From Siphonodentalium dalli (Eukaryota; Mollusca; Scaphopoda; Gadilida; Siphonodentaliidae), in the NCBI GenBank assembly GCA_032622095.1, contig CP136064.1:43108989-43172988 (forward strand): a stretch of 64,000 nucleotides of DNA, read 5' to 3'. Below, piece after piece: positions 1 to 9,272 of the stretch; within the stretch, counting starts at the first letter, position 1, and each line of letters opens with the position of its first letter. The translations under genes and the position numbers were made by a program. The notes beneath the pieces were generated by a model that made no database searches, was not told the DNA's origin, and was given only the letters and a program-made list of their open reading frames with translations.

Positions 1-461
1 AGCGCCCATGCTTTCGTTTCCCAAAAACGGTAGGTAATACAGAGCGTTATCAATAGTGGTATTTTGTACTCATGTTTCACATGCAAATTACTTTCGTTTT
101 GGATTTTCGCGATGCATGTGCAATACGAATGAAGGTGAATACAAGTATTTTCCAATTTACCTATACTTGTAGTAGGGCGATTTAGAACACTTCGACCGCC
201 GAGAGTAGGGGTGCATTTACATTGCTATAGAACTGCACACAGATCTACACGCAGACTAGTGTAAACGGGTTGATATAGAAATGCACACAGAAGGAAAACG
301 GTATTAGTTCGTGTGAGCAAAAATCGTGTCCGCTATACGTCACGGTCAACGCCGAAGCACTGCGACAGTCAAATCTGTTTTGATTAATTGTTACTCGGGC
401 TTGGCGAACGTGTTTTAGTTTTCGTTGTCATTTCAACCCGTGTATTTCGAATATTGAACAC
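1..461. other. No gene or repeat recognised
   Basis: AT-rich intergenic sequence without a convincing ORF, RNA gene or internal repeat. Nothing further can be supported. Confidence 0.5.
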
Positions 462-795
462 GGACAGGGACGTGGCAACTTTGGTCAAACTTTTCAACAG
501 TTGGAAATTTCATACCTGACACGACATTAGCTGTAATTTCCAAACAAACAATAGGTTGAAAATGAACTTGTAGTTTGATTTTCAAACATTTTATTGGGGG
601 GGGGGGGGGTATTGTTTTCGGACCAATATTTGCACAATCTCCTACTTTTTATAAAATTTTTGGGCTGGAATGGCCATCAGCTGGAAATTTTCCAACCTTA
701 TCATGGGGCGGGTGTCAGGTTGGAAATTGTCATCAGTTGGAAATTTTACTACATTTGGTCAAATAAAGGGTGTTGTAGGGTGGATACCCATTCCA
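462..795 (-). repeat. Dispersed repeat, TTGGAAATTT family, copy 1
   Basis: Positions about 466-595 match, in reverse complement, the segment 30541-30660, including the word GGTTGGAAATTTCATACCTG with one change. The motif TTGGAAATTT recurs several times, as it does in the larger copy at 29840-30690. A 14-G run (596-609) sits inside. No coding potential is visible; the short ORFs here are incidental. Probably a non-autonomous transposon piece of unknown class. Confidence 0.65.
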
Positions 796-866
796 TACAG
801 TTCCAAAACGGCCACCGCCCAGATGGTGTCAAACAGGAGACCTATATATATATAGAGAGAGATAGA

Positions 867-1034
867 GTATTTCGTTAGTTAAACGCGCCCCGCGCCCAGC
901 CGCGATCGGTGCGATCTGGTAACGTACATATATACGCGCGTTCACATACGTTACTCTATCGAACTATTGATATGTACGTTACCAGATCGCGCCGATCGCG
1001 GCTGGGCGCGGGGCGCGTTTAACTAACGAAATAC
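867..1034. repeat. Long hairpin palindrome (64-bp arms)
   Basis: The left arm 867-930 and right arm 971-1034 are reverse complements with a single mismatch, separated by a 40-bp spacer. The arms contain a GC-rich core (CGCGCCCCGCGCCCAGCCGCG is part of it) that contrasts with the AT-rich surroundings. No ORF. Best read as a foldback/MITE-type element; no target-site duplication was identified. Confidence 0.85.
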
Positions 1035-1977
1035 ATCCTAAATATTGGTGGAATCTCCATCTAAAGCTATATGTGTGCTCTCTAGCCTCTATTTGTGTAT
1101 ACTGTTGTTTATTGTGTATTCCTATGCGATTTTCATTCTTTCTTCGAACCATTATCAAGTGGTATAAGGATACACTTTAAATACATGCGGCACATACCAA
1201 ATCGCTGTTGTCTGCTGATGGTAGATCCATTTTTATGTCTGGCCTAAACTGAAACGACTCGTAGTGAATTGTCAATTACCAGAGTACTGATCAGCGCGCG
1301 TTCACTATTAGTAATCATATTGTGATCACAGTAATGCGCGACATGTGACTTCATACAGATCTGTATACAGTTCTACATCAGTGTAAATGCACCATTAGCA
1401 GATACACTCTTCATCGCGATGTTCTGGTGTTCATACGACAATCAGCTGAATTGTTTCCCTGTGTTCCGGTGTACACGTGGCATACAGCTTGATTGTTTCC
1501 TGTGCACCACATAAGTTTTCTAATGAGGATGTTGCTACGGATGTAGTATAAACAAACAACGAAAATGTCGATAACTTTCCACAATACAGTTGTGATGGCG
1601 TGATAATGCTGGGGCATGGGGGTGTTTGTCAATACACTGGACAAGTACAATTTGAGCTGCACGTCGTTTCGTCGAATGGGAGCCCTTATCTGGCCTGATA
1701 AAGGCCACCAGTCGATGACACGACATCCTGAATTAAACTATTATAGTTATACTCAGCTGTTAAAGTTACTTTTTACAGTGCTAAATCCACCATGTCCGTG
1801 TTTATGTGGCAACTATGGGATCATGCATTCAGTGCACAACTGAATTGCAATCATAGCAACGTGTCAGTAAATGAACATGCAGTCTCCGGATAAAATTAGT
1901 TTTGCAACCTTTTGTGGCACCTTATTTTAGGTAATAATGACACAATGGGGTCTTTCTAAATTAGGGGTACTCGCTGC
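1035..1977. other. Intergenic stretch with a short duplication
   Basis: No gene is supported. Around 1424-1508 a segment of about 50-60 bp is imperfectly repeated: the words GGTGTTCATACG and GGTGTACACGTGG are each followed by a CAGCT-GATTGTTTCC block. Small ORFs on both strands lack recognisable domains. Confidence 0.4.
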
Positions 1978-2470
1978 ATGATATAATATCCCTCGCTGTG
2001 GTCAGGCAGCTAAGAGAGGTGGTGTCGGTGCCATATTGTTTTTTTTTTACACGCGGAGCCGGCCGCAAGTTAGGGGATAACGGTGCCGTTTGCGATCGAG
2101 TTATCGATATAGGGATTGGAACTTTGCTACATACATGTCTATTCTGCACGATAATGCATGCCACATATATTCGGTCCCCTGGGGTGTTACGGTCGGCAGG
2201 TATTAGTGTCTGCATACACGCATAGCCAATTCGATCACAATGAATGGGTTAATATATTCACTTCCGCTATAGCTACCAACTTGCACGATATTATATCCCT
2301 TTCCGTGGTCAGACAGCTAGGAGAGGTGCGGTCGGTGTCTTTTTTATTTTTGACGGAACCGGGCGCAAGTTAGAGTGTTAACAGTGTCGTGTATTATGCA
2401 CAATAATGCATGCCCCATCTCGCCCGACCCCTGGGGCGGTACGGTCGGTTGATGTCGGGTACGGTCGAAT
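1978..2470. repeat. Imperfect direct duplication, about 0.25-0.3-kb unit
   Basis: The block at 1978-2075 (TATAATATCCCT..GTGGTCAG..GAGAGGTG..GCAAGTTAG) recurs at 2285-2375. The following block at about 2147-2215 (ATAATGCATGCC..CCCCTGGGG..TACGGTCGG) recurs at 2400-2460. This is a diverged tandem duplication. Nothing coding is recognised. Confidence 0.65.
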
Positions 2471-2699
2471 TTTAGTAAGACCCACCAAGCCTGGTCAGGT
2501 GGCCCTGCTACAAATCAAGTTTTATGTCGTTTCTTCACTCCTTTACTGGCACCTAATGCGCATAAGTTAATGCGCATGACCATTAATAAATGGAAAATCC
2601 GTACCTAAATGTTCATTAATTAATGGTTAATCTTGCAACACGTGGCACGTGAGCTTGGGATTGACCACTAAATCACGACATATATAGATAATCCTGCAT
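2471..2699. other. Spacer, nothing recognised
   Basis: AT-rich sequence without identifiable features. Confidence 0.4.
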
Positions 2700-2965
2700 G
2701 CCAGCTTCATATTTAAACTGAAGGGTAATAACTCTATAAAGAATCTACCTTTACGAAATAACGGCGATTTGTATGAGAAATTGCAACACCGCAATATATC
2801 AACTCTGGTGAAATATAAGTCAAATTCTTCTATTAAAACACTTCTTCAAATATTTCCGTTATTTCGTCAAAAACACTTCTTCAAATATCTCAGTTATTAC
2901 GCTCTTTAAAAACACTTCTTCAAATATCTCCGTTATTTCGTCAAAAACACTTGCGATTGACCATA
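2700..2965 (+). repeat. Partial copy of the inverted-repeat element seen at 22.65-23.43 kb
   Basis: Positions 2715-2838 match 22805-22925 closely; the shared word GAATNTACCTTTACGAAATAACGG lies in both. The copy continues into about three tandem units built on AACACTTCTTCAAATAT and TCCGTTATTTCGTC (2838-2950). The terminal arms of the full element are not recognisable here, so this is a fragment or solo internal part. Confidence 0.75.
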
Positions 2966-3329
2966 TATGACCTTTTTGGGTTCCGAGTGTTCATTTATAA
3001 ATGGCCAATCCTTAAAGAATTGCCTGGTCAGTGGCTTAACTTCCGTAGGTTAAACAAGATAATCAGATTCACGTAAAACGATATTCCCGGTTAGTTAAGG
3101 TACGTTCATGACAAAAGACATTATCTGTTCACTAATAACTTCCCGATTAAATTGCATAATATACATACTTCTCTCAGATGTTACTTGATACTGCAAATCA
3201 TAACGCTAATTGTGTTAGCTTGACAACCATATCCCTCATTTGGACATTCGAAAACAGTCAGAAATGGTAACGCGCTCAATATCATATATTACATACCCAT
3301 GATTGTAATTATAGAATAAAAAATATATT
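2966..3329. other. Spacer, nothing recognised
   Basis: No gene, RNA or clear repeat seen between the dispersed repeat and the retrotransposon fragment. Confidence 0.4.
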
Positions 3330-4031
3330 GGTTTCACTCTATTGAGCTGTATGAGTAAAGTATTCTCAGGTGTATTAAACAGCAGACTGAAGTCATATTC
3401 CGATGAATTACATCTAATAAATGACAACCAGGCGGGGTTCAGAGCAAATCATCCAACGACTGATAATATGTTCATACTCTATTCGTTGATTGAGATTTAT
3501 TTGTTGAGAAATAAGAGGTTATTTTGTTCCTTTATCGATTTAAGACAAGCTTTTGATACCGTTTGGAGAAAAGGGTTGATGTATAAACTTTTGAAAAGTA
3601 ATATTGGAGGAAAAACGTTCAAGATTATCAGAAGTATGTATGATGGCATTAAATCGTGTGTTAAAAATGGGGACTCCACATCAGATGTATTTGCATGCAA
3701 TATAGGTGTGAGGCAGGGATTGAGCCTATCCCCCTTCCTATTCTCAATATTTTTAAACGACCTGGAAGACTTTCTATCGGACTGTGGTATACAAAGCCTT
3801 GATGATATTGGAGATTCGTTTTTTGACCAGTTCGGCGAATATCTTAAATTGCCGTGCATCCTTTATGCGGATGACACCGTTCTGATGGCCGAGAGCCCAG
3901 GTGGTTTACAAAGGGCATTGAATTCATTCGCGGATTACACTGAGTCATGGAGATTAACAGTAAATGTTGAGAAAGGTCGTTGTTCCAAATTAGCGCATAA
4001 ACTTTTATATTGTTATAAAAGGCATAGATGA
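3330..4031 (+). pseudogene. Reverse transcriptase domain fragment of a non-LTR element
   Basis: The reading frame opens in the RT region GFTLLSCMSKVFSG and continues through NQAGFRANHPTTDN. Palm motif A is FIDLRQAFDTVWR, the GVRQG motif of block 4 follows, and catalytic motif C is LYADDTVLMAE, with both Asp present. After WRLTVNVEKG the frame runs into unrelated residues and stops, so thumb and downstream sequences are lost. There is no true start codon: codon 3342 is TTG and coding identity extends about four codons further upstream. It would have reverse-transcribed element RNA at the target site but is now a dead fragment. Confidence 0.9.
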
Positions 4032-4116
4032 CAGTGCATATCTCCGGGGGAAGTCGATACGCTGGATCAGCTGCATAAAATATAGTTTAGCATCTGTCGG
4101 TTGGGAGCAAATTTGG

Positions 4117-4632
4117 ATGTCACAAAAACCACTTAGACATTTAGAAATAGGAATCTATCGCAAAATACGTAATAAATTATTTGAGACTCAATGGCGCAAC
4201 GATATCGAAAGTTCATCGCGGGGGACATTTTACGGTAGTTTTAAACATGAGTTAAGTTTGGAAATATACCTCAAGATTATTCCCCAAGACATGGCATTTT
4301 CTGTTATAAAGTTAAGAACAGCTAACCATAGAATCCCAATTGAGACCTCTCGGTGGGAGAAGAACAAAAAGAAAGAAAAGACAACAAATAAGGAAGCCCA
4401 AATATGTCGACTATGTTTTAAAAACATCGGGGACGAATATCATTTCACTTTAACGTGCGAGGCACTGGCCGACATCCGCTGTAAATACTTACCAAAACTA
4501 TACCACGAGCAACCGAGTAATAGCAAACTGATAGACTTGCTTCAATGTGATGACAGAAGCACTTTGAAACAGCTTGCCATATTCCCAAAATTAGGATTGA
4601 CTAAACTAAACGACAAGCCTATATATAGCTGA
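4117..4632 (+). pseudogene. C-terminal part of non-LTR ORF2 with zinc knuckle
   Basis: A 171-residue open frame lacking RT motifs. Near residues 97-117 it has a CRLC..DEYHFTLTC pattern, that is CX2C then HX4C, the nucleic-acid-binding knuckle typical of ORF2 C-termini. It ends at TGA 4630-4632. It lies 86 bp after the RT fragment in the same orientation, so both belong to one element with an internal deletion. Confidence 0.8.
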
Positions 4633-4635
4633 TGA

Positions 4636-5221
4636 CAAAGACAGCGACTATATATGACGAATATGATGATGACGATGTTGGCGATTACGATGATATAGTG
4701 GTGACAATGATATGCAACCGCGATAACGATGATGGCAACGGGGCGATGATAGCGACGAGACGATGACAACTGTGACTATGAGAAGGATGATTATGATGTT
4801 GTTCACGTTGTTGATGATGCCGATGATGACGATAATGATAACGACGATGACGACGGCGAGGACGATGATGATGGTGATGATGACTATTATTATTATGATG
4901 ATGACAGACAATGAATATATACATGCTGATGTTGAAACACTCGCGACGATGATGGCGCGTAGGATGATGATGGTGGTAGTGGTGATGATGATGATGATGA
5001 TGGCGACGACGATGATGATGATGATGATGTTGATGGCAATTGGGATGATGATTAAGACGAAGACGATGATGATGATGGCGATGATGGTGATGATGATAAT
5101 GATGACGATGATGATGATGATGCTGATGATGATGAGGATGTTGTTGATGAAGATGACGATGATGATGATGGTGATGATGATGGTGATGATGATGGTGATG
5201 ATGATGATGATGATGATGGCG
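4636..5221. repeat. GAT/GAC-rich degenerate microsatellite, about 0.59 kb
   Basis: Almost every triplet is GAT, GAC or GGT-like on the plus strand. It creates long spurious ORFs: Met-rich on plus, His-rich and Ile-rich on minus. Purity rises toward 5150-5220. It lies wholly between the ORF2 stop and the element 3' end, so it expanded inside, or was carried by, the retrotransposon 3' UTR. Confidence 0.95.
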
Positions 5222-5362
5222 TAGAATACACTTACGGACCTCGAACGCCAAACGCAACGGCCATACTAACATTGTGTACATTGCTCTGTATATACGTTTT
5301 TCAGTCTGTATCTCATACAATTTATATGATTGAGTGAAATAAAGCAATTCAATTCAATTCAA

Positions 5363-5981
5363 CGAATGACCAACTTATAATTCCGTTAAAACAACTAATC
5401 CTTCAAATTATCACAACTATACATGTATATACGGCTTATCACTGAAGGTTTCTCATGCAACTCACCATAATTCCCAACTACACCTTTTACCGGACTCGGC
5501 ATCCGGGTCGCAGTTCGACTTTTAACTCCGTCCCAAAAATTTCCATTTCTATAAATAAAACGCCCATGGCCCATGTATACCAAGAATCAGCGAAACATTA
5601 TAAACGCGGAGCGCGAAATAACGAGGTACATGTACTTGTAAACGACAGGTTCGCACTTCAGTAACTTTCATCGTTTCGTTGTATACACGTGATCATTGAC
5701 AAGCGACAGCGACAACCGTATACATTATTAACAAGAAAACCATAGTCAGAAATGGTAACGCCACCAAGATCGTATTATTAGCCATAAATATAAATAATAA
5801 TACAATTATTCTATAAACTAGCTTTCAAATTTTATGCGGGAAATTTGCGTACTTCCATATTTCAAGTTTTCCCGTTTCTCGTGGCATACATTACTTTCAT
5901 CAAACTGTCTTCTTTATTACACAAGCTGATAGGCCCGACTTCACCCGGGCTGTTTCCCATCTGCTTTCCGGTGAAAGGTGC
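5363..5981. other. Intergenic, nothing recognised
   Basis: No gene supported. The small ORFs on both strands around 5395-5664 overlap each other and have no recognisable domain. Confidence 0.4.
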
Positions 5982-6500
5982 GATTTGACCTTCAATTGAC
6001 TATTTCGAAAGTCAAGGTCAGGTCAGGGTCATGATTTGTCCAGTCCAAAACACCCCCACCCGTAGAAAACTACCCATAGGTATCAAATTTCGTCGAAATC
6101 CGTCCGTTTTACCCAACTTGACCTTTAATTAACAATTTTGAAGGTCAAGGTAAGGTCAGAGTCATGATTTGACCCGTCCAAAACACCCCCCCCCCCGACA
6201 AAAGTACCCATAGGTATCAAATTTCGTCGAAATCTATCCGTTTTATCCGAGTTGACCTTTGATTGGCCATATTGAAGGTCAAGGTCAGGCCGAGGTCACG
6301 ATTTGACCCGTTCAAAACTATCCTCGGACCAAAGTATCCCTAGGTATCAAATTTCGCCGAAATTTGTCCGTTTTACCCAAATTGACCTTGCATTGACAGT
6401 TTTAAAGGTCAAGGTCAGGTCGGGGTCACGATTTGACCCGTTCAAAACACTTCCCGGACACAAATACCCATAGGTATCAAATTACGTTGAAATCTATGGA
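5982..6500 (+). repeat. Four tandem copies of a roughly 130-bp repeat with AGGTCA-like half-sites
   Basis: Units begin near 5982, 6118, 6252 and 6380. Each starts with TTGACCTT, continues with a run such as GAAGGTCAAGGTCAGGTC, then TCACGATTTGACCCG, a C-rich patch, and CCCATAGGTATCAAATT. Each unit holds one reversed and two to three forward AGGTCA-type hexamers. A 11-C run occurs in unit 2 (6186-6196). No coding potential. Confidence 0.9.
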
Positions 6501-6719
6501 AAGCCGAGGAGGACATGTTGGTTGCTAATTGCTAGATATACGACGCGGTATTTTGAAGGTGTTTCAAACTAGGAGATAGAAGTATTCTGCCTTTCAAATG
6601 GTGATGAATTATAGTAGTTTATTCAAATTTTATGGCATAAATTGTTATTAAAACCGTATATACTATAAAAAATTAATGACTCGAAAATTAAGTGGGCCTT
6701 TAAACAAAGTCACAATTGC
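6501..6719. other. Spacer, nothing recognised
   Basis: AT-rich, without features. Confidence 0.4.
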
Positions 6720-7225
6720 ATTTAGGCTCATCTCATACTCGTCCATTCAGCGATATTCTACTGCGCAGTTTGTTATATCCTCCAGTATTTATTGAGCGTT
6801 ATACCCCCAACTGTTATAATTCGCCTTTAGCAGGCGTACTCTTGCCTCAGATTATTGAGATATTAGGTCACACATAATCACATTAAATCGCATCGTAACA
6901 TAGCAATTGTGTGGGCTCCTTGGCGTGAATATGTAATGAGAAATAAGGTCATACGTAATGACATTAAACTCAAGAAAACCCTCGAAAACAAAACAAAATC
7001 ACATTTAATGTTTTACGTTATTTCCTTCATAAAAAGAATCTTCGTGATAATGAACCCTCTCGTTACTTTAGAATATAGAATTAACCTTAAAATAAAAAAA
7101 ATCTTTGGAACACAGAACCTTCGGAATAACGAACCTTCGGATTGGTGAACCTTCGGAATAGCGAACATTCAGAGAAATTTCGGAATAGTGGACCTTCGGG
7201 ATAGTGAACCTTCGGAATAGAGCCA
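6720..7225 (+). repeat. Dispersed repeat ending in a CTTCGGAATAG minisatellite, copy A
   Basis: A body of about 390 bp is followed (7113-7222) by about seven units of a 16-bp repeat, GAACCTTCGGAATAGC and variants. The body (ATTCAGCGATATTC, TCATACGTAATGACATT, the AAAACCCTCGAAAAC region) matches the reverse complement of 28430-28860, which carries the same minisatellite at the same end. This defines one family present in both orientations. Confidence 0.8.
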
Positions 7226-7429
7226 TGCCCCCCAATATTCATATTATATGCCCAGAGTTCAAAGGTATGGACCCATAAAATTCTAAACTTGGCCCTTAAA
7301 ATAATGAACTCCAAATTGGAGCACACACAGAACACCACTTAAGTCAACTGAACCTATGTCATGTCCCAATGCGGGAGGGTCCATATATACCACAACATTC
7401 ATAGTATATGCCAAGAATTCAAAGGTATG
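7226..7429. other. Spacer between two repeat copies with internal duplication
   Basis: The phrase ATATGCC(C/A)AGA(G/A)TTCAAAGGTATGG occurs at about 7246-7270 and again at 7405-7430, flanking this spacer. No gene. Confidence 0.5.
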
Positions 7430-7715
7430 GGCCCACGTAATGACATAAAATCTCAAGAAAACCAGCGAAAACAAAACAAAATCACATTTAATGTTCTAAG
7501 TTAAGTTATTTCCTCCTGTATCTGTATCGGTGCGCGCGCATGATCAGTTCGGATGTGAGCGCACACTCCATATAAAGAATCTTTGTGAAAATGAACCCTC
7601 TCAAATTAGTCTCAATACTTTAAAATATAGAATTAACCTAAAAATAACAAAAACCTTCGGAATAGAGAACCTTCGGAATAGCGGACCTTCGGGATAGCAA
7701 ACCTTCATAATAGAA
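7430..7715 (+). repeat. Second partial copy of the CTTCGGAATAG repeat
   Basis: It repeats the AATGACATAAAAT..AAAACAAAATCACATTTAATGTT block of 6958-7013 and the GAATCTT..ATGAACCCTCTC block, and again ends in three to four CTTCGGAATAG units (7651-7706). It is a local direct duplication of copy A with about 60 bp of extra sequence (7510-7565). Confidence 0.8.
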
Positions 7716-8174
7716 GCATGTCCCCACAATTACACCGGTGACGTAAACACATGTGCCAATCTTAGTTGTACTCTCGTAATTATCGGTACGATGAAACGGT
7801 GACGGAATCTGACGAGGTTTTCCGAATGTACAATCACCCAGTGAATTATCGATCGCCCATGCGATACAAAAAAACCAAAAGCAATAAACACCACACTACG
7901 GTGGCGTAATGAAGAGTCGCGTGGATATAGTGCCCAATTGTTCTCATATTCTGAAGCAAATATTCTTGAGATGCTTGTATAAGAGGAGCCCATGGAACAT
8001 AACAGAATATTCTCCCGACACGGGGAAGCTTGCAGCGAGTTTTGACTGCTCCCGGGTAGAAGATATTGAAAAATCGGTTGCTCTCCTGGCGAGCTAAATT
8101 GTGAACCGTGGCCATAGGCCGAACTAGTTCGTTATTGTTTGATTATCGCATGATCGCTATATAGAAACTACAAA
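7716..8174 (+). promoter_or_regulatory. Upstream region of the PAN/C-type lectin gene
   Basis: Presumed 5' flank or 5' UTR of the gene starting at 8175. A TATA-like CTATATAG lies at about 8158-8165, but it is only some 10-15 bp before the ATG, too close for the promoter of a transcript starting downstream. The real promoter or an upstream non-coding exon is not identifiable. A 62-codon ORF at 7909-8097 has no recognised domain. Confidence 0.3.
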
Positions 8175-8418
8175 ATGCGATACCCAGGTATACTTCTGAT
8201 TCTGAGATATGTGGCTACCGCCAAGACCATCGTTCGGAATTTCTCAACCGAGCCAACAATGGGCCACGCGGTCAACGCATTGGAGAAGCCGGTAGCGTCC
8301 GACATTGCTTGCGCATGTGCATGTACGAGAATAAGTGATTGCTCTTCGTTTCGTTACATTGACAGCACCGGAAATTGTATCCTGTCACCTTCTGACCCAA
8401 ATTGGTTTTCCCACAATC
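8175..8418 (+). CDS. Lectin gene exon 1: signal-like start and PAN/apple module
   Basis: It codes for residues 1-81 plus the first base of codon 82. ATG 8175 follows CTACAAA. The donor is C|GTAAGTCGTAAC. The EPTMGH..CACAC..CSSFRYIDSTGNCIL pattern is PAN/apple-like. The module is shorter than typical PAN domains (about 80 residues). Confidence 0.75.
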
Positions 8419-9241
8419 GTAAGTCGTAACTACTTGTCGTCCACCAAATTCGTTTTTTCTGTCTGTTTGTGGTTTTCATTTTGTTTTTCCGTTTTATTTT
8501 GTGTAATTTCCAAGTGATTGTTTCATCAGTTATGCCATGCGTGTCCAGAGTGTTCCGATCGAATATCTGCTGGGGTAGCAGGCATATCTTAATATTCCTA
8601 TGATGTTCTAAATAAAAAAAATAACAGTGAACGAATGTCACAATTCACAAATGTGCTCAACACTATGGGAGACCAAATTCACATTTATTATAGATAATTG
8701 GGCAAAAATATGATTAAGCATATATCGTTCAATTACGCTTAAACGTATACACTTAAAGGTACTTAATCCGATATAAAAATCAGCTTCCAACAACAACAAC
8801 ATTTTTAGAAATGCAGCTTCTGTTATCAGAATCGATTAATTGCCAAAACAATTATGCTAACCACTATCAACTATAGTATGAAATTGCCCTGTTATTTACC
8901 AACATGTTGTTTGACGAAATTTGGCCTTATTATCAACACAAGGCCTACCGTCGGCTCGTCGACATTTTCTGGGCCACTAATAAGTCCCGACCTATATGCC
9001 ATTGAAGAATTAATTTGACTCAATGGCTGAGCTATTTCAAATCTAGGTTAACACATTTCGACCTGAGAGTTTTGTGAGAGAAATGGCATGAAAATATAAA
9101 TTCCTCGCAAGCATAGCGTAATTCAATTGAGCGTATAGGAAAATCTTAATTACGTTTAAGAAGGCGCCCCATTCGTGAATTTTCAAAAAATCGCAATTTC
9201 AAAGAAACAATTAAAAAATCATCTATATCTATATTTGCGAA

Positions 9242-9272
<31 letters not shown>

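Larger units (their letters stand above)
3330..5362 (+). mobile_element. 5'-truncated, internally deleted non-LTR retrotransposon
   Basis: The components appear in the expected order: reverse-transcriptase fingers and palm (3330-4000), the ORF2 C-terminus with its zinc knuckle (4117-4632), and a 3' end with AATAAAG followed by three ATTCA-type units (5338-5362). The RT thumb and linker between about 4000 and 4117 are missing or scrambled. A 0.6-kb GAT-rich tract lies between the last codon and the 3' terminus. The 5' end is truncated inside RT, as is usual for LINE insertions. The clade was not assigned; the RT resembles jockey/CR1-type elements annotated in marine invertebrates. No target-site duplication was found. 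Confidence 0.8.

Noticed and set aside
4685-5347. 220-codon His-rich minus-strand ORF and a Met-rich plus-strand ORF
   Set aside because: Both are translations of the GAT/GAC microsatellite in different frames; three mutually overlapping frames are open for the same reason.
7909-8097. 62-codon ORF just upstream of the lectin gene as a separate gene or first exon
   Set aside because: It stops at 8095-8097, has no signal peptide or domain, and no donor site would join it to the lectin frame convincingly.
8158-8165. TATA box of the lectin gene
   Set aside because: The TATA-like word is only about 10-15 bp before the start codon, which leaves no room for a transcription start and 5' UTR.
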